A stretch of 64,000 nt of DNA, taken from the NCBI GenBank assembly GCA_025667525.1, contig CM046876.1:17037320-17101319 (forward strand), read 5' to 3'. Positions within the stretch are counted from its first letter, which is position 1, and each line of letters begins with the position of its first letter. Made by a program: the position numbers and the translations under genes. Shown here one piece after another: positions 55,578-64,000 of this stretch. This DNA comes from Glebionis coronaria (lineage: Eukaryota; Streptophyta; Magnoliopsida; Asterales; Asteraceae). Below the pieces are notes generated by a model, which saw nothing but the letters and a program-made list of their open reading frames with translations, made no database searches and was not told the DNA's origin.

Positions 55578-56403
55578 TCTTCACCAAAAGGCTATATATT
55601 GTATCAATCCAAGTATATAGGCGATTTACTTGATCGTACAAGAATTACAGATAAAACTGTTGAAGCTATTCCTATTGATGCTAAGGCAAAATATACTCCG
55701 ACTGATGGTAACCCTTTACCGGACCCAAGTTTGTATCGGACTATTGTAGGTAGTTTGGTTTATCTAACAGTTACACGTCCAGATATCTCTTATACAGTTC
55801 ATATCGTCAGTCAGTTTGTTTCTGCACCAACAACGGTTCATTGAGGTGTTGTTTTGCAAATTCTCAGGTATCTTTGAGGTACTCAGTTCTATACACTTTT
55901 GTTTCCCTCGACATCTTCCTTGGACCTACGTGCTTATTGTGATTCTGATTGGGCTAGTGATGTTGTTTCACGCAAGTTAACTACTGTTTTTTTGTATATT
56001 TCTGGGTGATTCCCTTATTTCGTGGAAGAGTAAGAAACAAGATGTTCTTTCAAAATCTTCTACCGAAGCCGAGTACCCTGCCACGGCAGTGACTACTAGT
56101 GAGATCGTTTTGTTACGTTGGTTGCTTGCAGATATGGGTGTCCGTATAAACCATTCTACTCCATTACATTGTGATAATCGCAGTGCTATTCAAATTGCAC
56201 GTAACACGGTGTTTCATGAACGCACCAAGCATATTGAGATAGATTGTCATTTCACTTGTCATCCTCTTCAGGCTGGGACTATCTCTCTTCCATTTGTTCC
56301 TTCCGCTTTACAAATTGCAGATGTATTTACTAAGCCACATTATGGACCACAGTTTCGTTTTCTGGCTGACAAACTCTCAATGTTTCCCGCTGAAACATTG
56401 TGA
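55578..56403 (+). pseudogene. Copia RNase H region, degenerate
   Basis: SSPKGYILYQSKYIGDLLDR, TIVGSLVYLTVTRPDISY, then stops, LRAYCDSDWASD (RNase H Asp), STEAEYPATAVTT-like and VFHERTKHIEIDCHF to FLADKLSMFPAETL stop. Continuation of the RT at 52690. Confidence 0.88.
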
Positions 56404-56415
56404 GTTTGATGGGAG

Positions 56416-56550
56416 ATGTTAGCATATTAGCTCATAAGAGGCATGCGGCCCATTTATCTTTTAGGGTTTTACCCTTTGTGTTTATTATATATACTCGATG
56501 TATGTTCTTTTTTGTTAATCAAGCAATACGATTATGTTCTTTCCAACATA
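56416..56550 (+). repeat. 3' LTR of degenerate Copia element
   Basis: Same start as 49531. Lacks GAGGCTGCAACTA-like bases present in the 5' LTR and diverges after CTTTCC at the end. Confidence 0.85.
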
Positions 56551-57255
56551 CATTCAATTCTTAATCATTGTTAAAATCTTTTACATGGATGAGATTTATG
56601 TGTAAAATAATACTCCGTACATGTTAAAGCTGTTGTATGAACTTAAAATACCTGTATGGAATGATAACATGATATAAATTAATGGTAAATAAGAAGTAAA
56701 TTAAGAAAGAAAATCAAGGAAAGCATGAGTAAAAAATATTAGAACGACGGGGAAGATATATAGTGCAAGGACATAGTGGTCCAATTTTGACCCGCATTTG
56801 AGAACTTCCCTTAACTGAATAGTTTTATAGCCATAAAAATATTGGCTTTTTCTTTAATTTTAAAACTGTGTGAAAAAGCAATCAAACAGAAAAAAAAAAG
56901 TTGGATCTTAGAGAGGAAGGTATGGCAACAAGCCTACCCCTCAATTTTTTGCCTAGTCACCTGCCAACTCAGCGCCACATCATACCAACACAACTAACCA
57001 AAATATCCCTTCAATCACAACACACCCAACCCCTCTTCATTTGGGCCCCACCACTATCTTTTATTTTTCTTTATTTCATTTTCACACAAACTAAAATTTA
57101 TTTCACTCAAATAAAACATTACAAATACGGATTAAAAAAATTACGATACGAAAAAAAATACGATACGAAAAAAAAACACGAAAATTTAAAAACACAACAA
57201 TTAAAATAAACTACTCTTTGGGGTGAGGGTATCGGGGCATGATTTGCTCTTGTTT
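56551..57255. other. Flank of Harbinger-linked ORF, no gene
   Basis: Includes a C/A-rich stretch (56930-57050) and ACGATACGAAAAAAA words, probably the 3' side of the DNA transposon that carries the ORF on the - strand. Confidence 0.4.
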
Positions 57256-57625
57256 TCAACGCACGTACATCCTCTTCGGTTCCGGCATTGACTCGTAATC
57301 AAGTGCGAGAGAATTGAAGTCGGTCAACTCGATCTGCCTGTCTGCGAGTGCCTGTTGCTTGATAAATTTTTGATGCATTGCATTTGCCAGTTCTGCCTTC
57401 GATGACCCCGACGATCCTCCAGTGCCCTCACTTGACTCAGACTTTGACTTCTTAGAGGGTCGAGATTTTCCCGTGGGTCGAGGATGTTCGTCAGGACCGA
57501 ATATTTCAGTGTGATCATCCGGTGCCACGAGTTTTTCACCAGAAAACTTTGGGTGTTCTTTGAGGATCTTCCACGCGTGACTGTAAATAAATCTTTTTCC
57601 ATGAAAAGCTGCTAGATATTTGATA
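57256..57625 (-). pseudogene. Harbinger-linked ORF with NAM-associated domain, cut by Athila LTR
   Basis: Reverse strand from the LTR edge reads KYLAAFHGKRFIYSHAWKIL, HPKFSGEKLVAPDDHTEIFG, then a Lys/Ser-rich linker, ELANAMHQKFIKQQALADRQ, LDYESMPEPKRMYVR stop. The frame is open throughout. The N-terminal half (Myb/SANT-like) is missing because the LTR at 57626 replaces it. Same family as 29215-29576/37460-37550. Confidence 0.72.
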
Positions 57626-57751
57626 TGTGTCTAAACACACATCTTTTCTACCACTTAATTACAATAATAACCGGACCAAAACGTGTATTTTATGTCTTTT
57701 ATGTCGGAATTATGCGTGGTTTGTGTTTTTGTTGTGATTTAGGACGAAATT

Positions 57752-58180
57752 GTGAAAAGTGGAGAAAACACGGGAATTCACGGGCGATCACGGCTTTTAT
57801 TGAAGAAAAAGATGAAAGACGGAGTCGAGAAGGCAAGAGTGGATAAAGAACGGAAGTCCAAGACCAATTCTGAAGATTTATCGAAGAAAAAGTCAAAAGA
57901 CGGAAGTTTATCAAAAGCCGAGAAACTCAAGTCTATTTTATTGAAGAAATTAAAGACGAGTTCAAAAGAAATCCCGAGCCACAAGTCCTTAAAGTCCAAG
58001 TTTAAAAGAAGGATTAGAAGAAAAGGACTAATGACACAATTAACAAAAAGATTAAAGAAGGAAGGACTTGATGGTGCAATTAACAAGAAAGGAAGGAGAG
58101 AGGAAGCTTCCTCTAACCACTCCCTAATCACCTATATATACCCCTCATTTTCATTCATTAAGTTTTGTTGGCTAGATTGA
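57752..58180 (+). other. Lys/Ser-rich open frame in LTR U3 (142 codons)
   Basis: Open frame with KERKSKTNSEDLSKKKSKDG. The first LTR encodes KERKSKAYSEDLSKKKSKDG at about 7339-7400. It lies upstream of the TATA box, so the element's own RNA would include it only at the 3' end. Purine bias alone could keep it open. I do not claim a protein. Confidence 0.3.
58131..58142 (+). promoter_or_regulatory. LTR promoter TATA box
   Basis: CCTATATATACC about 505 bases into the LTR, equivalent to 7568-7579 in the first element. Confidence 0.6.
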
Positions 58181-58739
58181 CAAACTAGTTCTTCCACCTT
58201 TATTTTGTTCACTTTTATTTACTTGTCAATTTAAATTCATGTTTTGCACTTTAATTATCCCTTTTAATTCCAAGTAAGTTTTCAATTTGTGTTCTTTAAA
58301 TTCTTGTCTTTTATCTTTTCTTATCATTTGATCAAGTTTCTTTTTTATAAATCTCATTCTACTCTTCTCTTTTTCATTTTTGTTTCGGTTTACATTTCGG
58401 ACTAAGCAAGGTTTTGCTTAATCCATTTGCTTATTTTGATTAAAGTTTCGTCCTTTTTTTAGTCCTCAAACGGAGTAAGCCACGAGATTGACAACCTTGT
58501 GTGCTTATTTTAGTATTTTGCTTAAGTGTTTTGAAAAGTTTTCTTTAAAGTTTTGATTTTTAAGTTTTGATTTCATTTAAGTTTCGTGTTTAAAAGTTTG
58601 AAAGATTTTAACTTTTTAGCTTATTGTTTCGTTTGATTTCATTTCATTAAAAGTATTTTGGTCACGGCTTATTAGAAGTAGCTTATTTAGTACTTGTGCT
58701 TATTTCGAATTTTGGCTCCATCGGAAAGTAAGGGTTTTC

Positions 58740-59170
58740 CACATTGCGACGGATAGCAACACCACATTCCGATGGTGACAGTATTGGCCTAAGGGTTTTT
58801 GCATTCCGATCCGGGATTGCGACAGGAGTATCTTTCCCTCATTCCGATCTGGGGATTGCGATCGCATATTGCGATCGCTCTTTCCGACGGCTCTTGAGGC
58901 TTACTTAGACGAAGTGCTACCCAATTTTCCTTAGCCTCATTCCGATAGGTACATTCCGACAGGTTACATCTTTGTATTCCGATAGGTCATTGCGACCTAG
59001 GTATTTCGATCTGAGTCTTTGCGATCTGAACTTCATTCCGATCTGGGTTGTTTGGTTATTCCGATCTGAAAAGGTGACATATTCCGATCTGGGTTTCAAT
59101 CAATATTCCGATAGGGGGTGTGTTCATTCCGATGGTAAGTTGATCGGAATATATTCCGATCTGGGTTATT
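58740..59170 (+). repeat. Dispersed-motif array ATTCCGATCTGG in the LTR
   Basis: About 21 copies of ATTCCGAT(C/A)(T/G)GG or ATTGCGA variants with non-repeated spacers of about 8-35 bases, + strand except GATCGGAATA at 59142. Lies about 600 bases after the TATA box, so in the leader. Confidence 0.87.
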
Positions 59171-59502
59171 TTCTATGATTTGCTTTGTTTAAATTTTTAA
59201 GTTATCATTTTAATACTTGCCTAACTTTAATTCTCGTCACGCTTTTAATTTTAAGTTATTTTCGTTAATTTATTTTTCAAAAAGTTTTTAAATATCGCAC
59301 CTTTCTTTTTAAATTAGACTTAGATTTTAATACTTGCCCTTTACTTTCAACGACATTTACTTTAACGTCTCGCACTTTCATTTTAAAAACAACCAAAAAG
59401 ATTTGTTTTCCACCAAAGATCGACTGTCACATAGATAATCTAGATCGATTCGATTGGAACACGAGAACGATAATTTTCTTACTAGCAAATGCTTGTATCA
59501 AA

Positions 59503-59520
59503 TGGCGCCGCTGCCGGCTC
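59503..59520 (+). other. Athila primer-binding site (Asp tRNA type)
   Basis: TGGCGCCGCTGCCGGCTC, two bases after the LTR. It matches the Athila/Tat primer site for tRNA-Asp (TGGCGCCGTTGCCGG) with one substitution in the first 15. Confidence 0.88.
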
Positions 59521-59757
59521 TTTTCGTAAAGATTAACGGTTTTCTGTGAGAGACGCGTTGCTTTTTGGGATCCGTTCACTTGTGAACGTTACTTTTCTTT
59601 CATAAAACAAAAAAAAAAAAATTCAAAAAAACCATAAAAAATAAAAAAAATTGATAAAAATCCATAAAAATTAAAATTTCAAAAATCCAAAAAGATTTTA
59701 TCTTTCTTGTGTATATATATTGTCTTTGCGTTTGGTTTTGTTTTCTTTTTCATTTTC

Positions 59758-59760
59758 AGG
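59758..59760 (+). other. Possible splice acceptor before gag
   Basis: TTTTCATTTTCAG precedes GTGT-ATG. A leader intron ending here would remove the T-rich in-frame extension 59707-59760 and start gag at 59764 (MRTRSSTYQEP). Confidence 0.35.
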
Positions 59761-59763
59761 TGT

Positions 59764-61125
59764 ATGCGTACTAGATCTTCTACTTATCAAGAGCCCGAGC
59801 CTCAAGAAGATTTAGATATGTCAGGTGTCAACAACAATAATCCACCGCACCTTAATAATAACAACAATGTTCTCCCACCGCCCGATCTTCGGACCATGGA
59901 GGAACTTTGTCAACCAACAATGTTTGGACGAGGAGGACCGATTGCGCCGATGCAAATCAACGCTCCTGAGTTTTCGTTGAAGCATCACATGATTCAGCAA
60001 GTACAAACAAACCCATTTAGAGGATTGCCTGATGATGATGCCAACAAACACCTCGACAAGTTCATTACTATTACCCAGAGCATGAAGTTAGCTGGTGCCA
60101 CAATAGATGAGCTTCGCCTACAACTCTTCCCACATACTCTTTTACATCATGCCGAGAAATGGTTTGATCGTCTCCCGAAGAATTCTATTCACACTTGGGA
60201 TGACATGACTCAACGCTTTTTGTCGCGCTACTTTCCACCATCCATGGTTACAAGCCTTCGTAATCAGATCAGCGGTTTCATGCAAGATCTCGATGAATCT
60301 CTTTTTGATGCTTGGGAGAGATATAATGTCTTGATCGACCGTTGTCCAAACCACAACATGCTTCCGGTCACCTTGATCGATACTTTCTACAACGGATTGA
60401 CTTTTCGAGATCGTGATACGATCAATGCAGCCGCCGGTGGCACATTTATGAAAAGGAGACCCGAGGAGTGTAGAGAATTAATTGAGAACATGACTACTCA
60501 CCACAAAAACTGGGATTCCTCTGCTTCTTCAAGGAACAACCTGAGAGTCAATGTTTCCTCCACCTCAGCAAACCCTGATATGACCGAACTCACCCGTGTG
60601 CTGACTGAAATGAGCAGAAGTATGCAACTCTTAGCTTCAAACCAACAACAACAAAAAGTTAAAGCTGTTGCTACTCTTTGTGAAACATGCGGCGGTCCTC
60701 ACTCATACACCGATTGTCCTTCAACTCAAGGAAATCCGGAAAATGTGTATGCAGCTTATGGTAATTATTCACCGGAAAATTACCAAGCTAGACAACAAGG
60801 GGATAGAAATCTGCTGAGCTACCGTTCCAACAATTACCTTTCACCCGGTTTTTCTCCTCAAAACCAAAACCCCGCCAACAACTACAATAGAAGCAACCAA
60901 ATCCCACCAAGAGCTTCTAATCCTTATCACCCACCCGCCCAACAAACCCCAACCATTAATCCCGATGTTGAAGCCATCATGAGAACCCAAGGTGAGCAAA
61001 TCAAGAACCTGCAAAGCCAAATTATCAATCTTAAAGGAGATATCACAAAGCAAGGAAATGAGATTAGATCCGAGCTTCGAGATAATATTCAATCTTCCTT
61101 CAGCAATCAAACCAATGATTTGAAG
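59764..61125 (+). CDS. Gag of pol-less Athila element, first part
   Basis: The open frame holds an Asn-rich N-terminus, the capsid (retrotransposon gag) domain (about residues 60-230; AEKWFDRLPKNSIHTWDDMT, FYNGLTFRDRD), a zinc-knuckle-like CETCGGPHSYTDC (about residue 306), and a coiled segment (about 400-450). Gag packages RNA into virus-like particles. The frame is interrupted at 61126 by a hAT MITE whose first bases supply TAG. It continues at 61700 after removal of the MITE and one duplication. A pre-existing stop in the later part is at 62279. Confidence 0.88.
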
Positions 61126-61691
61126 TAGGGGTGTCCATAATTCGGGTTTGACCCACAAAAACCGAAAACCGAACCGAACCGAACCCGAACTAGAACCGAA
61201 CCGAAAATAGAATTCGGGTTTTGGGTCATAACCGAACCGAACCGAACTACAAATACGGTTTCCGGGTTGGGTATGGGTTTGGCCGTCGGACCCGAGAACC
61301 GAACCGAAAACCGAAATTTTATAAATATATATATATTTTTTTATAAATTTATATATATATAATAGTTATTAAAATTTAATTTAATCCTAATATATGCAAA
61401 CTAGTTATTAAAACATAATTTTAATATAAAAATATCATTTTATACTTGAAATAACCTTTTTTTTCTAAATATTCATATAATTATATATTTTTTTTTTAAA
61501 ATTCAGAAAATTCGGGTTATTCGGGTCAACCCGAAAACCGAACCGAATTCAAATTCGGTTTTCGGTTCGGTTCGGTTGAAATCTATTTCGGTTCGGTTCG
61601 GTTTTCGGGTTGACTCAGAAAAATAAAATAACCGAATAACCCGAACCGAATAAACCGAACAACCCGAGAACCGAACCGAATGACACCCCTA
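61126..61691. mobile_element. Non-autonomous hAT element (566 bp) in gag
   Basis: Ends TAGGGGTGTCCATAATTCGG and, reversed, TAGGGGTGTCATTCGGTTCG. Exact 8-base duplication ATTTGAAG (61118-61125, 61692-61699). Subterminal arrays of ACCGAACCGAA flank an AT-rich core. Related in design to 12126-12674. Confidence 0.95.
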
Positions 61692-61699
61692 ATTTGAAG

Positions 61700-63520
61700 A
61701 ATATGCTTGCTAGTTTCTTGCCCGCTGCTCAGCCTTCTACTTCAAGTTCTCTACCTTCAAACACCGTCACTAATCCGCGAGCCAATGTGAGTGCTATTAA
61801 TACACGTTGTGGAGTCACCATCATAGGACCACCAATCCCACCCCCATCATCTACACCTCCTCCACCACCATTTATCCCTACTCCTCCTACACCTAGTCTT
61901 AGTGCACCATTACCGTCTCCGCCTCGACGTGATGAAGTTCCCACGAATGATCCTTCAACATCTCCACCTTTACCTACACCTGCACTTTCGCCGCCCAAAC
62001 CCAATATCCCTTATCCCTCTCGTTTAGGCAAGAACAAAATGCTAACTAAGGAGGACGCTGAAGTGACACGCTATGTGAAGATGATTTCTCAAATGAACTT
62101 CAACATTAGTTTTCTTGAAGCACTTGTCCACATGCCCAAATTTGTTAAAGCATTTAAGGAATTGCTCAACACGAAGGAGAAGCTGATTGAACTCGCCAAC
62201 ACTCGATTAAATGAAAACTGCTCTGCAGTTATCCTTAAAGAACTTCTGGAAAAGCTTGGAGATCCCGGTCGTTTCGTGTAGCCTTGCGTGTTCAACAAAA
62301 CTGAAGAATTTACTGCCCTTGCTGATCTCGGGGCCAATATTAATTTGATGCCACTAAGTGTTTGGAAAACACTATCATTGCCCGACCTCACTCCAACAAA
62401 GATGACTCTTGAACTTGCTAATCGCACTCTCGCTTACCCTGTTGGTATAGCCGAAGATGTGTTTCTTAAAGTTGGCACATTTACTTTCCCGGTTGGCTTT
62501 GTGGTAGTTGATTATGAAATGGACCCTCGTATTCCTTTAATACTTGGTCGGCCATTTTTGAGAACCGGACGTGCTTTAGTGGATGTTGCCGAAGGTGAGT
62601 TAATCTTACGGGTCGGGGATGATTCTCAAATTTTTAAAATGGGGAAGCTTACAGGCAAATCTTTTGGACGAGAATCAGTGAATATGATTAATGTTCTAGA
62701 TGACTTTACCGTCTATGACAATCCTCTATTCGACTCTTGCATCGATAATCCACTTTTTCATGATGATGTGGATGATTCTTGCTCCACTTTGGAAGCTTCT
62801 CCCATTTATGATTCTCCACCGGTCTTTGATGCTTATGATGATGATGATTCTAGCTCAGATTCGGATGATTTTGATGATTGTACTTCTGAGTATCCCGAGC
62901 TGCCCACATATGATGATTTTGATGAGGCTGATACTCTCTCGAGCGATTCTTCACATGATGAAGATCCTCCGCCATCACTCGATCCTACTTTGGACGATTA
63001 CTCATTCGAGGAAGACTTATCTATGTTTCTCAATACATACTTCCCTCATGAGAGTGATGCACCTCTTCTGGACTTTGAATCTTATCGTCTTGATCCTACT
63101 TTGGATTTGAAGAAAATTTTGTCTAAGGAGAAGAAACCGGTTGACACCGAAATCCGTTGCACGTATGATTTAACACCTCTTTGTCCCCCTTCTGAGGACG
63201 AGGTTGTGCTTCTTTGCGGATCTTCTTCACACTCGGATGAGCCTGAGTGCTATTTTCCCCTAAAGAAAAAGGTGTTCGACCCCGGTATTGAAGCCTTTAA
63301 GCCATCTCAGTATCCACCTGATGAAATAAAAGGAAAAATCTTTGGAAATCTTGAAGACATGCTCGCACCGCTTCCTACTTGCTTCCACCATGCTCCAGCA
63401 CTGCTTAAGGGAACCTTGCCTCTTCTTTGGCTTGCCTTGTTCGCCTTAAACCTATGCTACTTGCTCGATGAAAACTATGTCTTTGATCCTGGTGGATATG
63501 TTTCATGCTTCTTCCATTGA
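61700..63520 (+). pseudogene. Gag C-terminus, protease and acidic/hydrophobic tail of pol-less Athila
   Basis: Frame resumes NMLASFLPAAQ, then a long Pro/Ser/Thr linker, SRLGKNKMLTKEDAE, and one in-frame TAG (62279-62281). The protease follows (ALADLGANINLMPLS about 62318; LGRPFLRTGRALVDVAEGE about 62547). Beyond it is a stretch exceptionally rich in Asp/Ser (62770-63010), then KKILSKEKKPVDTEIRC, and a hydrophobic segment LLWLALFALNLCYLL (about 63421-63465) before the stop at 63520. That tail has no counterpart after the protease of the first element, where RT follows. Only one stop and the MITE separate this from an intact ORF. Confidence 0.85.
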
Positions 63521-64000
63521 TGATCAAGGTCGAGTCAGGCTAATGACTCGGTTAACAAAAATTCAGCGCTTCTTGGGAGGCAACCCATGCATCTATCTTT
63601 TCGCTTTCTTTATCATAAGTGTAGGGGAGACCCGTTGGATTGTTTTCCTCTCTTCACTTCTTAATCAGGGATTCGAGCTTCAATGATCCACTCTTGATGA
63701 TTCTTGACGACCCGTGATTCCGTGTTCTACTTCTTCCCGGTTCTATCCTAAACTCTTCTCGATTCTCTATTTTATATTTTCTCAATATTAACATAGGAAT
63801 CTCTTTAGTTGTCCTTTCCTTAGCAAGATTTAAACAAACGTGCACAATGTCCTAAGTATAGGGGAGTTTACTCCCACATGCTTAAACATTGAGGACAATG
63901 TTTATATTCAGTGTAGGGGGGACTTCTATCGAAGTTAAGTGGCCCTTTTCCATGTATCTATCCTCATTTTAACCGGAAAATCAATTTTTCGACATTTTTC
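63521..64000 (+). other. Non-coding tail of pol-less Athila element
   Basis: Homologous to 5071-5545: shared GAGTCAGGCT..TGACTCGGTTA, GGGAGGCAACCC, AAGTGTAGGGG, CTTAGCAAGATTTAAACAAA and CATTGAGGACAATGTTTATA. Two AAGTGTAGGGG-like tracts recur in the same places. Confidence 0.85.

Larger units (their letters stand above)
49531..56550 (+). mobile_element. Ty1/Copia element (Ale/Retrofit-like), degenerate
   Basis: Short LTRs 49531-49677 (147 bp) and 56416-56550 are direct copies differing by several changes and a small deletion. The primer site TGGTATCATAGAGCC follows at 49678. The tract ATGGGAGA precedes the 3' LTR. Domain order protease, integrase, RT, RNase H is that of Copia. Gag is almost gone and a 2.9-kb insertion separates RT from RNase H. 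No 5-base duplication is found: the end of the right LTR is truncated or rearranged. Confidence 0.9.
57626..59500 (+). repeat. 5' LTR of pol-less Athila element (1875 bp)
   Basis: Starts TGTGTCTAAACACAC and ends TTGTATCA, two bases before the primer site. It has a Lys-codon-rich U3 block, TATA box, motif array and the TTTTCCACCAAAGATCGACTG block near 59408. Aligns along its length with 7134-9034. Confidence 0.9.
57626..64000 (+). mobile_element. Athila-type element lacking pol enzymes, continues past the window
   Basis: 5' LTR, primer site, gag and protease are clear. Directly after an acidic C-terminal extension the sequence becomes homologous to the non-coding tail that follows integrase in the first element (63527-64000 versus 5077-5540). 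RT, RNase H and integrase are therefore absent, not just beyond the edge. It appears to be a non-autonomous gag-protease derivative. Confidence 0.88.

Overview
The window is plant nuclear DNA, a TE-dense stretch of a eudicot genome. It is most likely from the daisy family (Asteraceae): several retroelement proteins here (the coiled-coil Copia gag, the R2-like RT C-terminus, the NAM-associated transposon ORF) resemble families I know mainly from Asteraceae assemblies. That lineage call is recollection and inference, not a search result. There is no prokaryotic or organellar gene organisation.

Three host genes are supported. (1) A four-exon LRR receptor-like pseudokinase on the + strand, 15429-19335. 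Its exons join in frame to 859 codons plus stop, and it looks like the orthologue of Arabidopsis At2g16250. (2) A seven-exon gene for the sigma subunit of the AP-3 adaptor complex on the - strand, 26446-20476. Its exons join to 165 codons plus stop. Every exon is short, so it is easily missed, and its 4.2-kb intron 2 is packed with transposon debris. (3) A single-exon DUF4220/DUF594 membrane-protein gene, 41964-45381. It would encode 768 aa but is split by a 1106-bp TRIM retroelement whose two 210-bp terminal repeats look identical, with a CAATA target-site duplication.

Nearly everything else is transposons. From left to right: an Athila-type Ty3 element cut by the window edge (1-9034; gag, PR, RT, RH, IN, 3' LTR); small MITEs, a SINE-like remnant and a Helitron (9.8-14.9 kb); gene 1; gene 2 with its loaded intron; a MULE-like element carrying a CYP81 P450 fragment directly upstream of gene 2 (26597-28539); a young gag-only Copia element on the - strand (29577-37454; 458-bp LTRs with two differences; AAAGA duplication) inserted in a decayed Harbinger-linked ORF; Helitron tails and a hAT element (38-41.8 kb); gene 3 with its TRIM; a Pack-MULE carrying a laccase promoter and 5' exons (45872-47278; 9-bp duplication); a Stowaway nested in a palindromic MITE; a decayed RT C-terminus with an R2-like endonuclease signature (48299-49389); a Copia element split by a solo LTR (49531-56550); and a second Athila-type element (57626 to the window end) that keeps gag and protease but has lost RT, RNase H and integrase.

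The observation I rate highest is a recurrent architecture. Four unrelated or diverged retroelements (both Athila LTRs, the gag-only Copia leader and the TRIM leader) each carry about twenty copies of a short CG-containing motif separated by non-repeated spacers. In each case the array lies in what should be the transcribed leader. The motif differs between elements but the design is the same.
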